64,000 nucleotides of DNA from Lytechinus pictus (taxonomy: Eukaryota > Echinodermata > Echinoidea > Temnopleuroida > Toxopneustidae). The stretch covers positions 19,793,117 to 19,857,116 of the forward strand of contig NC_087261.1 of assembly GCF_037042905.1 (NCBI RefSeq), in the 5' to 3' direction. The position numbers and the translations under genes were made by a program. Below are positions 11,449 to 23,600 of the stretch, in pieces (the first letter of the stretch is position 1; each line of letters starts with the position of its first letter). The notes under the pieces were generated by a model. That model saw only the letters and a program-made list of their open reading frames with translations, was not told where the DNA came from and did not search any database.

Positions 11449-12059
11449 CAGTGGCGTAGCTAGGATATTTTCCGGGGGTCACTGAGGGGTCCTTGCTTTT
11501 TAATTGGGGGCGGCAACAATTTTTCTGTGTGTGTGTGTAGGCCCCTGTGTGTCACTTCTAAGTTTATTCTTAAAAAACAACATAAATATGAAATAATCTC
11601 ATATAAGCCTATATAAAAAGTGCGAGCGTGAAGCGCGAGCTAAATAATTTTTTTCTTAATTTCATGTATTTTGCCCTGAAAATTAAAAATAATTACTGTG
11701 AACGCCAAGCGCGAGCAGAAATTTTTAATAAGCGTTCTGGCCTGATCGAAAAGGGACCTGTGAGTGTTAAGAACTGTTTTCAGTTACCCATGAAGACGAT
11801 AGATAACAAATAAATAATGCGAGCGCGAAGAGCGAGCTGAAAATTGTTGACATTCCGACCTAAAAAATTGTCATTCTAAGCACTTTTTTGTAATCATGAA
11901 AGGGATATGTATGTAACTTAACAATTGATGCGAGTGCGAAGCGCGAGCGGAAGAAAATTCAGATTTTAGACCTACAAACGGGACACTCTATTCATGTTTT
12001 GTAAATCATGAATAGGATGGGTAAATAATCAAGATACTGTTAGATGATTTGTTTTTCTG

Positions 12060-12480
12060 ATTTCGAATCGGAAAAGCAAAAACGATATATTGCGTTAAAA
12101 TTGATTCTATTATCGAGATTTAAAACAGAAAAACGGTAATTTTTAATATTTTGATTCAAGAATGAAATATGTTAAAACGGAAAAATTGTTCCTTTTTCCG
12201 TTTCACAGTTTTTACATCTTTTAATCTTTAGTTTTTCTTTTGAAAACACAAAATCGAATTGAAATTTTCGTTTCCTTTTTCTGTTTCGCGTTCACGAAAC
12301 AGAAAATTGAATCGAAACTTTTGTTTATTTTTTCTGTTTTCCGTTCACGAAACAGAAAACTAAATTGAAATCTCGTTTCCTTTTTCTGTTTCGCCTTCAC
12401 GAAACAGACAATATTGAGCGCGCATTCTCGTTCCTTTTCCGTTTCGAAATCAGGAACACGAATTATCTGATCTTACCACC
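12060..12480. repeat. Short tandem repeats built on TTTCTGTTTCG / CACGAAACAGA
   Basis: Units of about 55-65 bp with TTCACGAAACAGAAAA, TTGAATCGAAA and TTTTTCTGTTT recur three to four times at about 12240-12415. They lie in the hAT-like element just left of the nested insertion. Not coding. Confidence 0.5.
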
Positions 12481-12482
12481 GT

Positions 12483-13140
12483 CAAGGTACGATTAGATAA
12501 TTCCTTTTCCTTTGGCCGAACGGAACATTGAAACCTGTCGGAGCTTTTGCAAAAGGGGCGGAGCCAGAACTAACCACCTATGGCTTACCAGCCTTGTCAA
12601 ACCTTGATGTTAACAATTATGTAATATCCACCTTGGTTTTAAACTATGGCTCTGCAGAAATGTAGCATCTCCTCTCCATCTATGCATCTTAGTTTTAATA
12701 CATTGGTTTATGCCTAAAATACAAACTTTTATCTAAGATGATGAAATGGTCTAAAAGATTACATGTATATGTAACAAAGTTAAACAGAGAATACTCACTG
12801 GCGCGCAAACTTTGATTTGGCGGCATTTTTTTTAAGGGGGGAGGGGGCGGGTGGATTATCCAGGCTTGTTCGGCCGCCATGTTGACTGCACCAACGTGTG
12901 CACTATGCCGCCCCGGCGAACAACACTAGCCCCTAGCTATAGCCCCTAACCTAGGCTAGCCCACTCGGCCGACTCACACTGCACTCATTATAGGCTAAGC
13001 CGATACAGACGCCAAGATTTCACATGGCCGGCCGGCCAGCCATAGGTGCTTAAATCTGGTTCTGCCCCTATTGCTAATGCTTCAGCAGGTTTCAATATTC
13101 CGTTTGACCAAACGATGAGGAATTATCTAATCGTACCTTG
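12483..13140. mobile_element. Nested inverted-repeat element inside the hAT-like transposon
   Basis: Ends are CAAGGTACGATTAGATAATT and its complement AATTATCTAATCGTACCTTG. Inverted similarity continues inward (GGAACATTGAAACCTG against CAGGTTTCAATATTCC; GGGGCGGAGCCAGAAC against GTTCTGCCCC). About 658 bp, GC-rich in the centre, with no reading frame. Confidence 0.7.
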
Positions 13141-14535
13141 ATTGTAATTGGATATCTTCCTAATAATGCGAGCGTGAAGCGCGAGCAGAAAGTTATTGAT
13201 ATTCAGATCTGAATCTGGATAATTTAAGCACGTTTTAAATAAAGAACAGACTGCCTATCTCAATAAACATGCGTGCACGTGTTTCGATTTGGACCTAAAA
13301 TCTGGGCATTCTGAATACATTTTTTAAATAGAGGAGATCAATAATGCGAGCTCGAATCGTGAGCTGAAAACATTCGATATTCCGATCTGAAGAAGAGTCA
13401 ATCTAAGCACTATTTCAATTACTGTGTAAAAAAAAATTCGAAGTGGATGTGGATCACACTTAATAAACGATGCGAGCGCGACGCGTGAGCTTATATTAGT
13501 TTGACCTAGGATCGGGACATTCTAAGGACATTTTGTCATCATGTGAAAATGATAACTATCTTCCTATTTATATTCCTATAAGTGCGAGATGAAACATGTC
13601 GATATTCCATTCTGAAAAAGGGCCACTTTAGTTATTAGGAATTTATGAAATTGTTATTTTCTTATTTATTAATCGAATATGCTCAATGAGAGCGTGGAGT
13701 TAATTGATATTAAGGCCTGAAAACTGGATATTTTAAGCATTTTTTTAATATGATAAGGACGCATGTGTTATTACATTTTTAACAATTAATGCGAGCGCGA
13801 ATCGCGAGCCAATTTTTTTATATATAAAATGTAACGAAAAGGGGACTTTAGAATTATAGAGTTATAGAGATATATAATTATTATAGAGGCATACATACTC
13901 ACTAATCAAAATGCGAGCGCGAAGCACAAGCTGATAGGCCTACGTTTTGACAATTACATCTGAAAAGGGATATACACAAAGGAACTTGGTAAATCAAATA
14001 ATAACGCGATCGCGCAGCGTGACCTGAAAATGTTGATATTTAGAGCAAAACGGACATTTTACCTGTTTACAGAGCACTTAAAAAATCAATTTGTAAATTT
14101 GAAGAAAAAAAAAGAATGAAAGCTCGATGTCCAAGCTAAAATATGTTTTGTATGACTTCAAAACTTGATATTTAAAGCTCCATATCAGCCTATAGAGCAA
14201 GATATGAATCTCATCGAACAGGCAATGCGAGCACGAAGCATCCTCTTATTTTCCTCTTCTTTCTTTTCTTCCTTTTTTTCCCCACTTCTTTTTCTTTCTT
14301 TCTCCCTTTTTTGTTTTGCTCCGCCAATTTTTTTTGCAGGGGGGCACCTGGGGGCACACCAAATCTCAGGGGGCACGTGCCCCACAGGCCCCCCTAGCTA
14401 CGCCACTGAGAGCGTGAGATACCGAACACCCTTTTCTTTTTTTTAATCATGAACTAGGCATCAACATGATGATTGTTACCCATTAGGTCGGCATGCATCC
14501 GGAACTGTATATTGACAGGCGAAATGATCCGCTAC

Positions 14536-14648
14536 CAGTGGCGGACCGTGACCCGGAGGAGACAAAGCATTGGAGGGGCACAGCATTGTTCACAAACAAT
14601 ACAGTGCCCCTCAAATCAATTGTCTCCTCCGGTCACGGTCTGCCACTG
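14536..14648. mobile_element. 113-bp hAT-type MITE with exact 8-bp target duplication
   Basis: CAGTGGCGGACCGTGACC at the left and GGTCACGGTCTGCCACTG at the right form near-perfect inverted ends. TCCGCTAC directly flanks both sides (14528-14535 and 14649-14656), an intact 8-bp target duplication characteristic of hAT transposition. The short open frames here are hairpin artefacts. Confidence 0.85.
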
Positions 14649-14656
14649 TCCGCTAC

Positions 14657-15293
14657 ATATCGGTCTCAAGCAAGTGACCTCCTGTATGTATAATTACCTA
14701 ATCTTTTAATCATTTTCATAATTTTAATCAATGTTAATAACCTCCATTTTCCATAATAATCACGTAAGCTAAATTAAAGTCGTTCTGATGTTGTCATCGC
14801 GACCGGAGCGAGCGGATATGAGAATGACGGCTTAACCCGTTTTTGAAGCCATTTGGAGATATATCATTAATCACAACAGATAGCCTCTCACAAAGTGTGG
14901 TGTTAGAAAAGGATTCGCCATCAATGCAAAGGAATTCCTTTTTCTTTCCAGTTTGGAACGGTTACAATGATGAATAAGGTAAGAATTGGAATAAACACCT
15001 GTTTCACGTTCCAAAAGCAACATCTTTCAACCTAAGACTATATCATTATCAATTCGTAGTTTTCGGTTTTGTTTTTAACATTAAAGCTTCAACACTTCAG
15101 ATATATGGAATGGATGTGTCATTATCATTATTCTTTATAGGTTATTTATATAACTGTGATAATGATGGGTTGTCTATGTGTGCATGTGAAGTTGTGTGTG
15201 TGCGTGGTTCTATAAGGGTAGAGAGAAAACGTGGGTAGTTAACAGTCACTGCGTGTGCGTGTGGGTGTGTAGAGCGGATATGCGAAGGGTGTG
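14657..15293. other. Intergenic DNA with a TG-rich tract, LINE insertion point
   Basis: No exon is accepted. A TTTCCAG/GTAAGA-bounded 27-nt segment at 14952-14978 could be a micro-exon but has no supporting homology. 15175-15293 is a degenerate (TG)n tract into which the LINE appears to have inserted. Confidence 0.35.
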
Positions 15294-17434
15294 TGTTTAA
15301 AAGATTAAAAGGTATACTAAATGAGATAATTCACAATGATCAAGTTGGCTATGTAAAAGATAGAAACATTGGGGATGGTGTAAGATTAATAGATGATATG
15401 TTATATCAATCTAATTTCAAAAATATTGGATATTTAATCACTGTTGATTTTGAAAAGGCCTTTGATTCTGTTTCACATGATTTTCTTTTTAAGATCCTTA
15501 AACTATTTGGATTTGGGCACTCATTCTGTTCGTGGGTCCGTGTTTTATACTCGGATATTACTAGTAGTGTTATGAATGGGGGGTTTTCTTCCGGTTATTT
15601 TAATATAAAGCGAGGGATAAGACAGGGGGATCCCCTCTCCCCATATTTGTTTCTGCTCTGTATTGAAATACTTGCTCTGGCAATAAGGAAAGACAGACAG
15701 GTTGAAGGAATTCAATTTCAGAACCGTGAAATAAAGCAAATTTTGTATGCTGATGATATATCATTGTTTGTTAAAAATACACACTCTTTAGATCGTCTTC
15801 AATACCTTTTTGAAGAATTCGAGAAAATTAGTGGTCTAAAAATAAACAAAGGAAAAACTAATATTTTGTGGATGGGTCGGGATAATGACAGACCTCAGGC
15901 ACAGTTGTTTGGGAATTTTGTTCAGCATATTAAAATTTTAGGTGTTTACTTTTCTCTTGATGTTATAATAAAAGAAGACATGAATTACAAAGAAATACTT
16001 AGTAAAATAAAAAGACTGTTGGGATGGTGGAAACAAAGGGATCTCACACTTATGGGGAAAATTCACTTGTTAAAAACATATGCATTGTCAAGGCTAAACT
16101 TTGTTTCGTCACTAATAGTGGTTCCTCAGTGGTTGTATGCTGATGTTGAAAAGATCACATTTGAATTTTTATGGTCCGGAAAAGATCGGATAAAGAGAAT
16201 TATAATGTACCAGGATTACTCACAAGGGGGTTTAAAAATGATGAATTTTAAGTTGTTTGTAAAGTCTCAACGTTTAATGTGGCTTAAGCGATTACTTTAC
16301 GGAGAACGAGATGCAGGATGGAAGTTGTATTTTGATTTTTGTTTTCGATCAGTTGGGGGGAGATTTCTGTTTCTATGTGACTTTGACACTTCAAAATTAA
16401 ATATAAAAATGCCCCCATTTTATTCAGAAATGATGAAGGCTTGGCAAGACTTAAGGAGATTTCGTTATTCTGAAGAGGAGGTTAACCCTATTATATTCAA
16501 TAATCAACATATTTGTATAAAAGGTAAAACAATTTTTGACAATGATCTTTTTAATAAAGGAATATTTAGCGTTGATCAAATCTTTGATAATGGCCACTTG
16601 AAACCTGTGACTTTTTTTCAAAATCTCGGTATTACCGCAAATCAACTTCTCCAAATAATAGATATTGTGCACGTTATACCAGCAAGCTGGAAAAATTTTA
16701 ATAGTTTAATAAAGTTTAAAAAAATTGATTTGGTAGACTTTGGGATAAGTATGAATATTGGAAAACAGGAAACAGCTTTTGAAGTAATTAAATCAAAAAC
16801 AATTTATAACTTGTTTATAACTAAGCTACAAGAGCTATACAAGTTAACACTTAAGGATGGTCACAGTGATTTTGATTTTACTGATGTAGAAATTTGTAAA
16901 TTATTTGAATATATCAGGAGTACAACTCTTATAAGAAAACAAAGGGAATTTCAGTTTATGCTTTTACATGGAGCAATATATACAAAAGAGCATTTGATGA
17001 GATTTGGTTTCGTGGGAGATAATTATTGTTCGTTTGGTTGTACAAAAACTGAATCGTACTTTCATATACTCATGGATTGCATAAAAGTTAAACCTCTTTG
17101 GCAATTTTGTATTGATCATTTTTGTTTAGCTGAATTAAGAACTTTGAATTGGAGGGAAATATTCTTAGGGTTACCTGGAAATTCTTGTAGAATTAAATGT
17201 GTCAATTCTGTTATTCTTTTTATTAAATATGCAATTTTTAATTCCAGAGCTGAAGGCCGGGTACCGTCATTTATTAAAATACACAAATATATAACGGGTT
17301 GTATAGAAGAAGAAAGACGCCTGGCAACGAAGTCAGGCAAGTTAAGTTTACATTTGCAGAAATGGGATGAACTGAAGGTGAAAAGGGATTTGAATGTGAA
17401 CAGGTGGGATGTGTCTTGTGTGGTGCGAGTGTGA
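15294..17434 (+). pseudogene. Reverse transcriptase ORF2 fragment of a L1/Tx1-type LINE
   Basis: About 713 codons are open with no internal stop. The visible RT motifs, numbered from 15293, are Q-V-G-Y-V-K-D-R-N-I at 17-26, the catalytic-Asp block VDFEKAFDSV at 51-60, RQGDPLSPYLFLLCIE at 110-125, LYADD at 151-155 with the catalytic Asp pair, and GLKINKGKT after it. The C-terminal third has the Cys/His region typical of L1/Tx1 ORF2 proteins near residue 576 (C-x3-G-C, ES-x-H, L-x2-C). The first codon used is GTG at a truncation boundary, not a real start; the N-terminal endonuclease is absent. In life the protein nicks target DNA and primes cDNA synthesis. The unbroken frame suggests a young insertion. 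Confidence 0.85.
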
Positions 17435-18024
17435 ATCCTGGTGTGTATGATGATGTTTTTTTTTTTTTCTTTTCTTTTTACTAGTTCTTTTCAATTTCCC
17501 CTTCTCTTGTATCAATATGATTTGCAGGGTTTTTTTCTTTCTGTATCCTATTGCGCCAAAATGTTAAACGTTCATTATGCAGATTTGTATATATTATGTT
17601 TGTTTACGTATGCGTGGTATGTGCATGTGTGTATGGGTGTTAAGGTGGGTGTGTGTATGTGTGTATAATTATGTAAAGTTATGTTGAAGCTTGATTTAAA
17701 ATGGGATGCAATGATAATACATTTAGGTTGATTTCTGTTTTCCTGCAAATCATTTATATAGCCATTTAACATTAATTATTATTGAAATACATAGAGGGTT
17801 GGGGACTCAGTTGAGTTTTTTTTTTTCAGATATAAAAGTATAATTTTAAGGAGTTTCATTCCGTCCTTATTTGCTTCAGTTCTTGGTAAATATATATGTA
17901 CTTTTTTGCATATCCTTGTTGATATGAAATGAAGATTTGTATTTTGTTTTGTATTTATCTGCAGTTTATGTAATTCATTTGAATGAAATCCTTAATAAAA
18001 ACATATTGAAAAAAAAAAAAAAAG
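15294..18024 (+). mobile_element. 5'-truncated L1/Tx1-type non-LTR retrotransposon
   Basis: The element runs from a truncation point within the TG-rich tract, through a long RT open frame (to 17434), a 3' UTR of about 575 bp, an AATAAA-like TTAATAAAAACA near 17993 and an A14 tail ending about 18024. The sequence after the tail begins GTGTGTGG, matching the TG-rich left flank, so a short GTGTGTG target duplication is plausible. The endonuclease half and ORF1 are missing, so the copy cannot move by itself. Confidence 0.85.
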
Positions 18025-18319
18025 TGTGTGGGTGGGGTGTTTCTGGGTGTGTGCATGTGCCTTGTACATACACACCCCCTGGAAATCTGGTAGGTATGTT
18101 AATAGCAGAAGTCATTTCTGGACCGAAAATCACTGTCATCTGTAACGAGCCCCCCCCCCCCCCCCCTTAATTTGATTTAATTTATTTCTATTTTTTATTA
18201 GTTCTTTTTTATTTTTGCCAGCATTCCCAGGGCCCTGTTAGACCTATGTTACAAAGAGTAAAAAGGAGATTCAACAAAACAAAATCGTAAATGGCCAACT
18301 CTTGAACTTTTAAATGTCA

Positions 18320-19470
18320 TGATTTTACTCCATCCTTATAACCACAAGTCATAATCGTCCTCTTAGATCTGTCAGCAGCATTTGACGCGATAGACCATGA
18401 AGTCCCCCAGAGATTGCATGTAGACTTTAAGGTTGATGCCACTGCTTTAGCATGGTTCCGGTCGTATCTCCACTGCAGACGGCAAATGGTGAATATCAAT
18501 GGGACTTATCAGAGGAGGCTTTCTTGAAGTACAGTGTTCCGCAAGGTTCCGTTCTCAGCCCACTACTCTTCACTATGTACACTGCACCTCTTGGGGAAAT
18601 AGCTCGCCATCATGGATTGCAAGTTCATTTCTATATGCTATGCAATTATATGTGACCTTTAACCCAAGAGTGAGGGATGTTGATGCTGATGCTATTTCTC
18701 GTACTACCTGCCTGGAAGAATCCGGGAATGAATGCTAATGAATTTTGTGAAGCTGAATGATGACAAGACTGCATATTTAGTATTTTCTTCACCACATATG
18801 CGAAACAAGATTGTCCAACAAAATCTTCAAGTTGGCAGTGTGTCTGTCCCTCCTTCAGATAATGCTCGTAATTTGCGTGTTTTCTTCGACCAGTGTATGA
18901 AGATGGACAAGCATATTTCGAAGGTATGCCAAGCTACCTACTACCAGCTACGAAATGTATCGGCTATATAAGATCGTTACTCACTTGTTATGCAGTAGAA
19001 AGCCCAATTCATTCCTTAATCACCTATAGGATTGACTTATGTAACAGTCTGCTGGCTGGTCTTCCTTCCACTATGCTGAACAGACTCCAGAGCGTACAGA
19101 ATGCTGCTGCTCGTCTGCTAACTGGTACGAAGAAATATGACCATATCATCCCTGTTCTCACGGAGATCCTGTGACTTCACTGATAGAACGACGCCGTCTC
19201 CGTCCAGGATTGCGCTCTTCTGGTACTGGTGTCACTCTTCATGTACCAATCACACCGTGCCTTTTCATCTATTGCTCCACGCCTCTGGAACTCCCTCCCT
19301 TCTCCACTCCGTGAAATTGACATTGAACTTTCTCTCTTTAAATCGTCTCTCAAAGCTCACTTATTTCAGCAGATGTGTAATAATTAGCTTAATTGGATGC
19401 GCCTAGCTGCGCCTTTTAATGTTTATAACAGAAATATGGCGCAATATAAATGCTGTTGATCATCATCATT
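18320..19470 (+). pseudogene. Decayed CR1/L2-like LINE reverse transcriptase fragment
   Basis: Pieces in different frames read LLDLSAAFDAIDH (about 18358), WFRSYL, QGSVLSPLLFTMYTAPLG (about 18543), then the C-terminal RT region with ARNLRVFFDQCMKMDKHI (about 18868) and VQNAAARLLTGTKKYDHI (about 19098). The catalytic YADD site after HGLQVHFY has been lost by a small deletion. Multiple frameshifts and stops show it is dead. The 3' end (ATATGGCGCAATATAAATGC followed by ATC repeats, to about 19470) is the usual tail form of this clade. The clade name is from motif style only. Confidence 0.8.
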
Positions 19471-20498
19471 ATAACCTTTCAATTTGGTAAAGTGCGCTGA
19501 ATTACAATATGAGATATAGGTCTGTTAACCAATTGATTTGTCGATTGACAAAACAGATTATAGCTTCTAATATGGCATCCACTGCCTTCTTATTATATGA
19601 AAATGCCCATTCGATGGTTTGAAGGTCATGCACACGCTAAAGAACTTCATCTGTAATAAGTCACCAGACATTTCCGCTAAATGGCACTGGTCAATCAAAA
19701 TTGCATGACACTGCTTGAAAATGAATAGAATTAACAACATTTTATTCAATCACAAATCTTCGTTTGATGTTTGTGTATTCACATCAAACCTTGTTTGAGA
19801 GGATATGAGGATAATTGTTTTGATGGTTTTTATCTCAATCCTTAAAAATAGGTATCGTTTGCTGCTTTGAAAAGTCTGCTCATTTTCTTCCATGTTCGCT
19901 TTTCTTATGTATCCGGTAAGCTGAAATTTTTTCACTCTATGTTTTTATTAGTTTTCTCTAAATTGATCAAGTACATTCTTTAATAGATATACAATCATGT
20001 TTTTATAAAAATAATCCCTCAATTTCATTTAGAAGTATCGCTTGAATGGATGAATTCTATCAACCCTAAATAAGTCACTGATAATCAAACATTTCTTTAT
20101 TCATTCAAGAAACTGAAGTCAGCAAAAGTGTTTTGCTGTTGTTTGTATAGTACAAAGGAACATAATACGGCCGACAATATTTGTACTTTTATCAAAATTA
20201 TAAGGCATGTTAGGCCTATTGCTGCTGCAAGGAACATTAATATTAATATCCACCATCAAAGATATTGTTATACTTTTGTTTGCTCCGTTTATTTGGAAAG
20301 ACAAACGTATTGTAAATGTCCTTGAAGGTTGTTCCATTATCATAAGACCTATACGTCAATGAATAATAAAATGTAGTTCTACGTTACACACAAACATTAA
20401 TTGGAATTTATGAAGGATAGCAAATGGCATAACCTATGCGAACTGCATATCTTAAAGTGAATAACTCCTTATTTCACCAATTTTATCGTTATTAATAG
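19471..20498. other. DNA upstream of the first recognised gene A2 exon
   Basis: A signal-peptide exon ending in phase 1 was sought for gene A2 and not convincingly found. An ATG-led run of 24 nt before GTAAGC near 19891-19914 ends in phase 0 and does not fit the next exon. Confidence 0.35.
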
Positions 20499-20669
20499 GT
20501 GAAGTACGGAAATACAATGAGACTGGTGGTGCTTTCGAACTGTGTGAAAATCCATGTCGCCCCATTATCTTACGAAATGGACAGACATTGATCACCAAAA
20601 AGACATTGATAGAGAGATTTCCTCTCTTACTGCGTGACGAAACGCTGCATTTTGTTTGCAAATTGGCAG
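20499..20669 (+). CDS. Gene A2 exon: half-sushi (CCP)-like module
   Basis: 171 nt, phase 1-1, between AG (20497-98) and GTAAGC. The translation includes FELCENPCRPIILRNGQTLI and RDETLHFVCKLAG. The pattern C-x2-P-C, an I-x-x-NG element, then an E-x-L-x-F-x-C strand resembles the first part of a complement-control (sushi) repeat, but only three cysteines are present and the closing one is absent. It could be a divergent or truncated sushi, or an unrelated Cys-containing module. The frame continues cleanly into 21065. Confidence 0.55.
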
Positions 20670-23600
20670 GTAAGCATAAAAGATAGGTATAAGTGCAGTC
20701 AAATTAATAAAAAAGAATGATAAGTTAATAGTTTCAAAACATCGAAAGTTTTTTTTTCTGATTATATATTCTCAAATTAATGCTTATGATAAGATATTTC
20801 CAAAGATATATATTTAACTTCAAATGTAATACGATTATAGTTGACCGACAATTTTTAAAGCTTTCAAGTTCAAGTTCAAGTTTATTTAAACCAATCAAAA
20901 CAAGAGACACTAACGAAAGGTTCCTAGAATTTATTTTACACTTTGGTTTGGAAATCAAGATATCAGGTTAACAGTGTACATAGACCTACATTAAAGCAAA
21001 CCTCAAGACAAGTGAATTTGGTGTCAACATTATCAGTATTCTGGTCTCTTAATTTTCTGTATAGAGTCGACAACATCTATTGAAACCATGTCTTCAACCT
21101 CTGCCTGGACCATAACGACAACGCAAGAAGTGTCAAGCGACTCGACAATCAGTGCTACAACACGTACGGACTGCTAATCATTCTTTCGCCAATTTGTGAT
21201 AAATTTTTGCTATTTGAAAATGATTTTTTTTTTATACAATGGAGTATGTGCATCGTGATGATTATTTCCTAGTTCAAAAGGGAAGCGTTTCCTCAATGCC
21301 ATACTTGTTAAAATCTTTTTTTTTTAATACATTTCTCAGCAATAGTTTTGACTTGATGCAACATGTGTCCCCATATAAAAGGAAATAATTCAAAAGCTAA
21401 TAAATACAAACGAAAATATAAAAAGAAAGAAATATAAAACAATGACAAAACTACATAGTATATGAGAAATAAATAAATAAATAAATAAAAGGTAAATCAA
21501 CTGATAAAACAAAGAAGACCGTTATAAACACTTACTGGTTTAAAACATGGAACTTACAAGGTCTATGTTTAATAGGCGTATAAATAAAAACTTTCCTTGG
21601 CTATGAATTGTCAACATTTAAACGACCCAAACGTGAAATTGAGAAATCATATACCAAATCGAAAGCTTATAAACAATTAAATACAGAAGTGCAAGCTTTA
21701 TGCATTTTTACCACTTTCCAGCTGAGTATTTTTCTTAAGAATAGCTCCAGTTATCGGGATTCGAAAATGTACTGCCCTCGAGACCGTGACGTCATGTAAT
21801 AGAAGCGTTGTGATTCGATTTGTTTGTACACAAAATATATCAAAATGCATCAAGTTACCAGAAAATGATGGAGTAGAAAAAGAATAATAATAAAAATAGT
21901 AAGATAAAATGAAAATGGAAAACGTCCAAAAAGACGGAGGGGGGTCAAGTGATAAGTAATAAAGAGTATAAGAAATAAAGAATCTGTGCTCAAATGGATG
22001 GAAACTTACAACTCTTCACTAGATTTGTTGTGATTTCTTTGTTTGGCTCTTATTGGGCCTAAATTGCTATGTCAGAAAAAGTTTAAATTCAGAAGGATTT
22101 GTAAAGAGCTCTGCGTCAAATGAGCGACCGGTAAGCGCTGAAAATGTATAAAGCTTGCATTTCTGTGTTAAGTAGTTTATATGCTGGTATGCGGTGAAAA
22201 TGCATAAATTTTGAATTTCTGTGTTGAGTAGTTTATAAGCTTTCAACTGGTATATGCATGATTTGTCAATTTTACATTTGGTCGCATTCCATAAGTTGGG
22301 TATGCAAAAAGGGTGGCGGATGAACAATTGTCCACATGTTGCCATGGATAAATTGCAGCATTCTTGACCAAATTTATGAGTAAGATATCATTTTGAAGCT
22401 AGAACTATAGGCTAAATATATTACTATAAACAAAATCAATAAAATATCAGGAACAAAAATTAAAGCACATTAAGTTTGAAGTAACAGGGGACAGGGGTGG
22501 CGGAGCAGGTGGATGCGGTGAATGATAGAATGTTAATCAAACTTAATTAACAACTTAATGCAATATGTAATATGACTGTCAGCCTCATATTTCTAGGCAG
22601 TTTAAAAGCAGGGAACAACTAAATGTTATAAAAATTTCACAATTTTGAAAATATGCAGAAATGAAATACATGTGTATGTCAGTTCTGATCTGCAACCTAA
22701 TCAATTAGTAAACTAGAGAAATTTGGTCAATTATCTAATTTGTAAACTTAATTTTTAGTACAAAAGTTGTGTATCATTGCAACAAACATTTCTACCCATG
22801 ATGTAGTCATTTTGCCAAGCATATAAACAGTGTCAGGCATTTTTGGGGCAAAAATGTGAAATTAGATATTGTTAATTAATTAGTGTAATTTATATGCATA
22901 CAATAACAGATAATTATTCAATTTTTGTTACAGAATCAATTATCGATGTTACGAGATTAAAATTTCAAAATACTAGGGTGATTCGATGTTGCATTAAATT
23001 TTGAAATCATTTTATGTGCAGCAGGTCCAATTTGAGAAAAACACATTTCAAAATTCATATTTACATTGACGTCTATGTAATAATTAGCTATTAAAGGTCA
23101 AGTCCACCTCAGAAAAATGTTGATTTGTATCAAAAGAGAAAAATCAGACAAGCACAATGCTGAAAATTTCATCAAAATCGGATGTAAAATAAGAAAGTTA
23201 TGACATTTCAAAGTTTCGCTTATTTTTAATAAAACAGCTATATGAACGAGCCAGTTACATCCAAATGAGAGAGTCGATGATGTCACTCACTCACTATTTC
23301 TATTGTTTTTTATTGTTTTAATTATACAATATTTCAATTTTTACGAATTTGATGATTAGGACCTCCTTGCCTGAAGCACAAAATGTTAAAATAATGGAAT
23401 TCCACGTGTTCAGGGAGGAATAAAACTTCATTTCACATGACAATGACGAGAAAATCAAAATATTTCATATTTCATATAATGAAATACAAAAGAAATAGTG
23501 AGTGAGTGATGTCATCAGTTCCCTCATTTGCATACCGACCGAGATGTGCATATAACTGTTTTGTGAAATGAAGCGAAACTTTAAAGTGTCATAACTTTCT

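Larger units (their letters stand above)
11610..14240. repeat. Dispersed internal array of GCGAGCGCGAAGCGCGAGC words
   Basis: Variants of TGCGAGCGCGAAGCGCGAGC occur near 11619, 11699, 11818, 11928, 13167, 13343, 13471, 13789, 13912, 14003 and 14224, typically 90-180 bp apart (interrupted by the insertion at 12483). Each is usually followed by GAAAAT..TTGATATTC and a GGACATTCTAAGCA-type phrase. The same words in reverse recur at 36520-37460 (TTCGCGCTCGCATT type) and once near 60430. Confidence 0.75.
11449..14408. mobile_element. Non-autonomous hAT-like transposon with internal GCGAGCGCGAAGCGCGAGC array
   Basis: Termini are CAGTGGCGTAGCTAGG (11449) and CCTAGCTACGCCACTG (ends 14408). The flanks CTAGCGTG and AGAGCGTG are an imperfect 8-bp target duplication, as expected for hAT transposons. 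The right end is preceded by a G-rich GGGGGCACGTGCCCC-type tract. No transposase frame is visible. The interior has many degenerate copies of a GCGAGCGCGAAGCGCGAGC word and a nested element at 12483-13140. Confidence 0.75.

Noticed and set aside
14952-14978. 27-nt segment between TTTCCAG and GTAAGA as a micro-exon
   Set aside because: Good splice-like borders but no homology and no partner exon in matching phase.
19891-19914. ATG-led segment before GTAAGC as the gene A2 first exon
   Set aside because: It ends in phase 0 while the next exon starts in phase 1, and eight codons are too short for a signal peptide.
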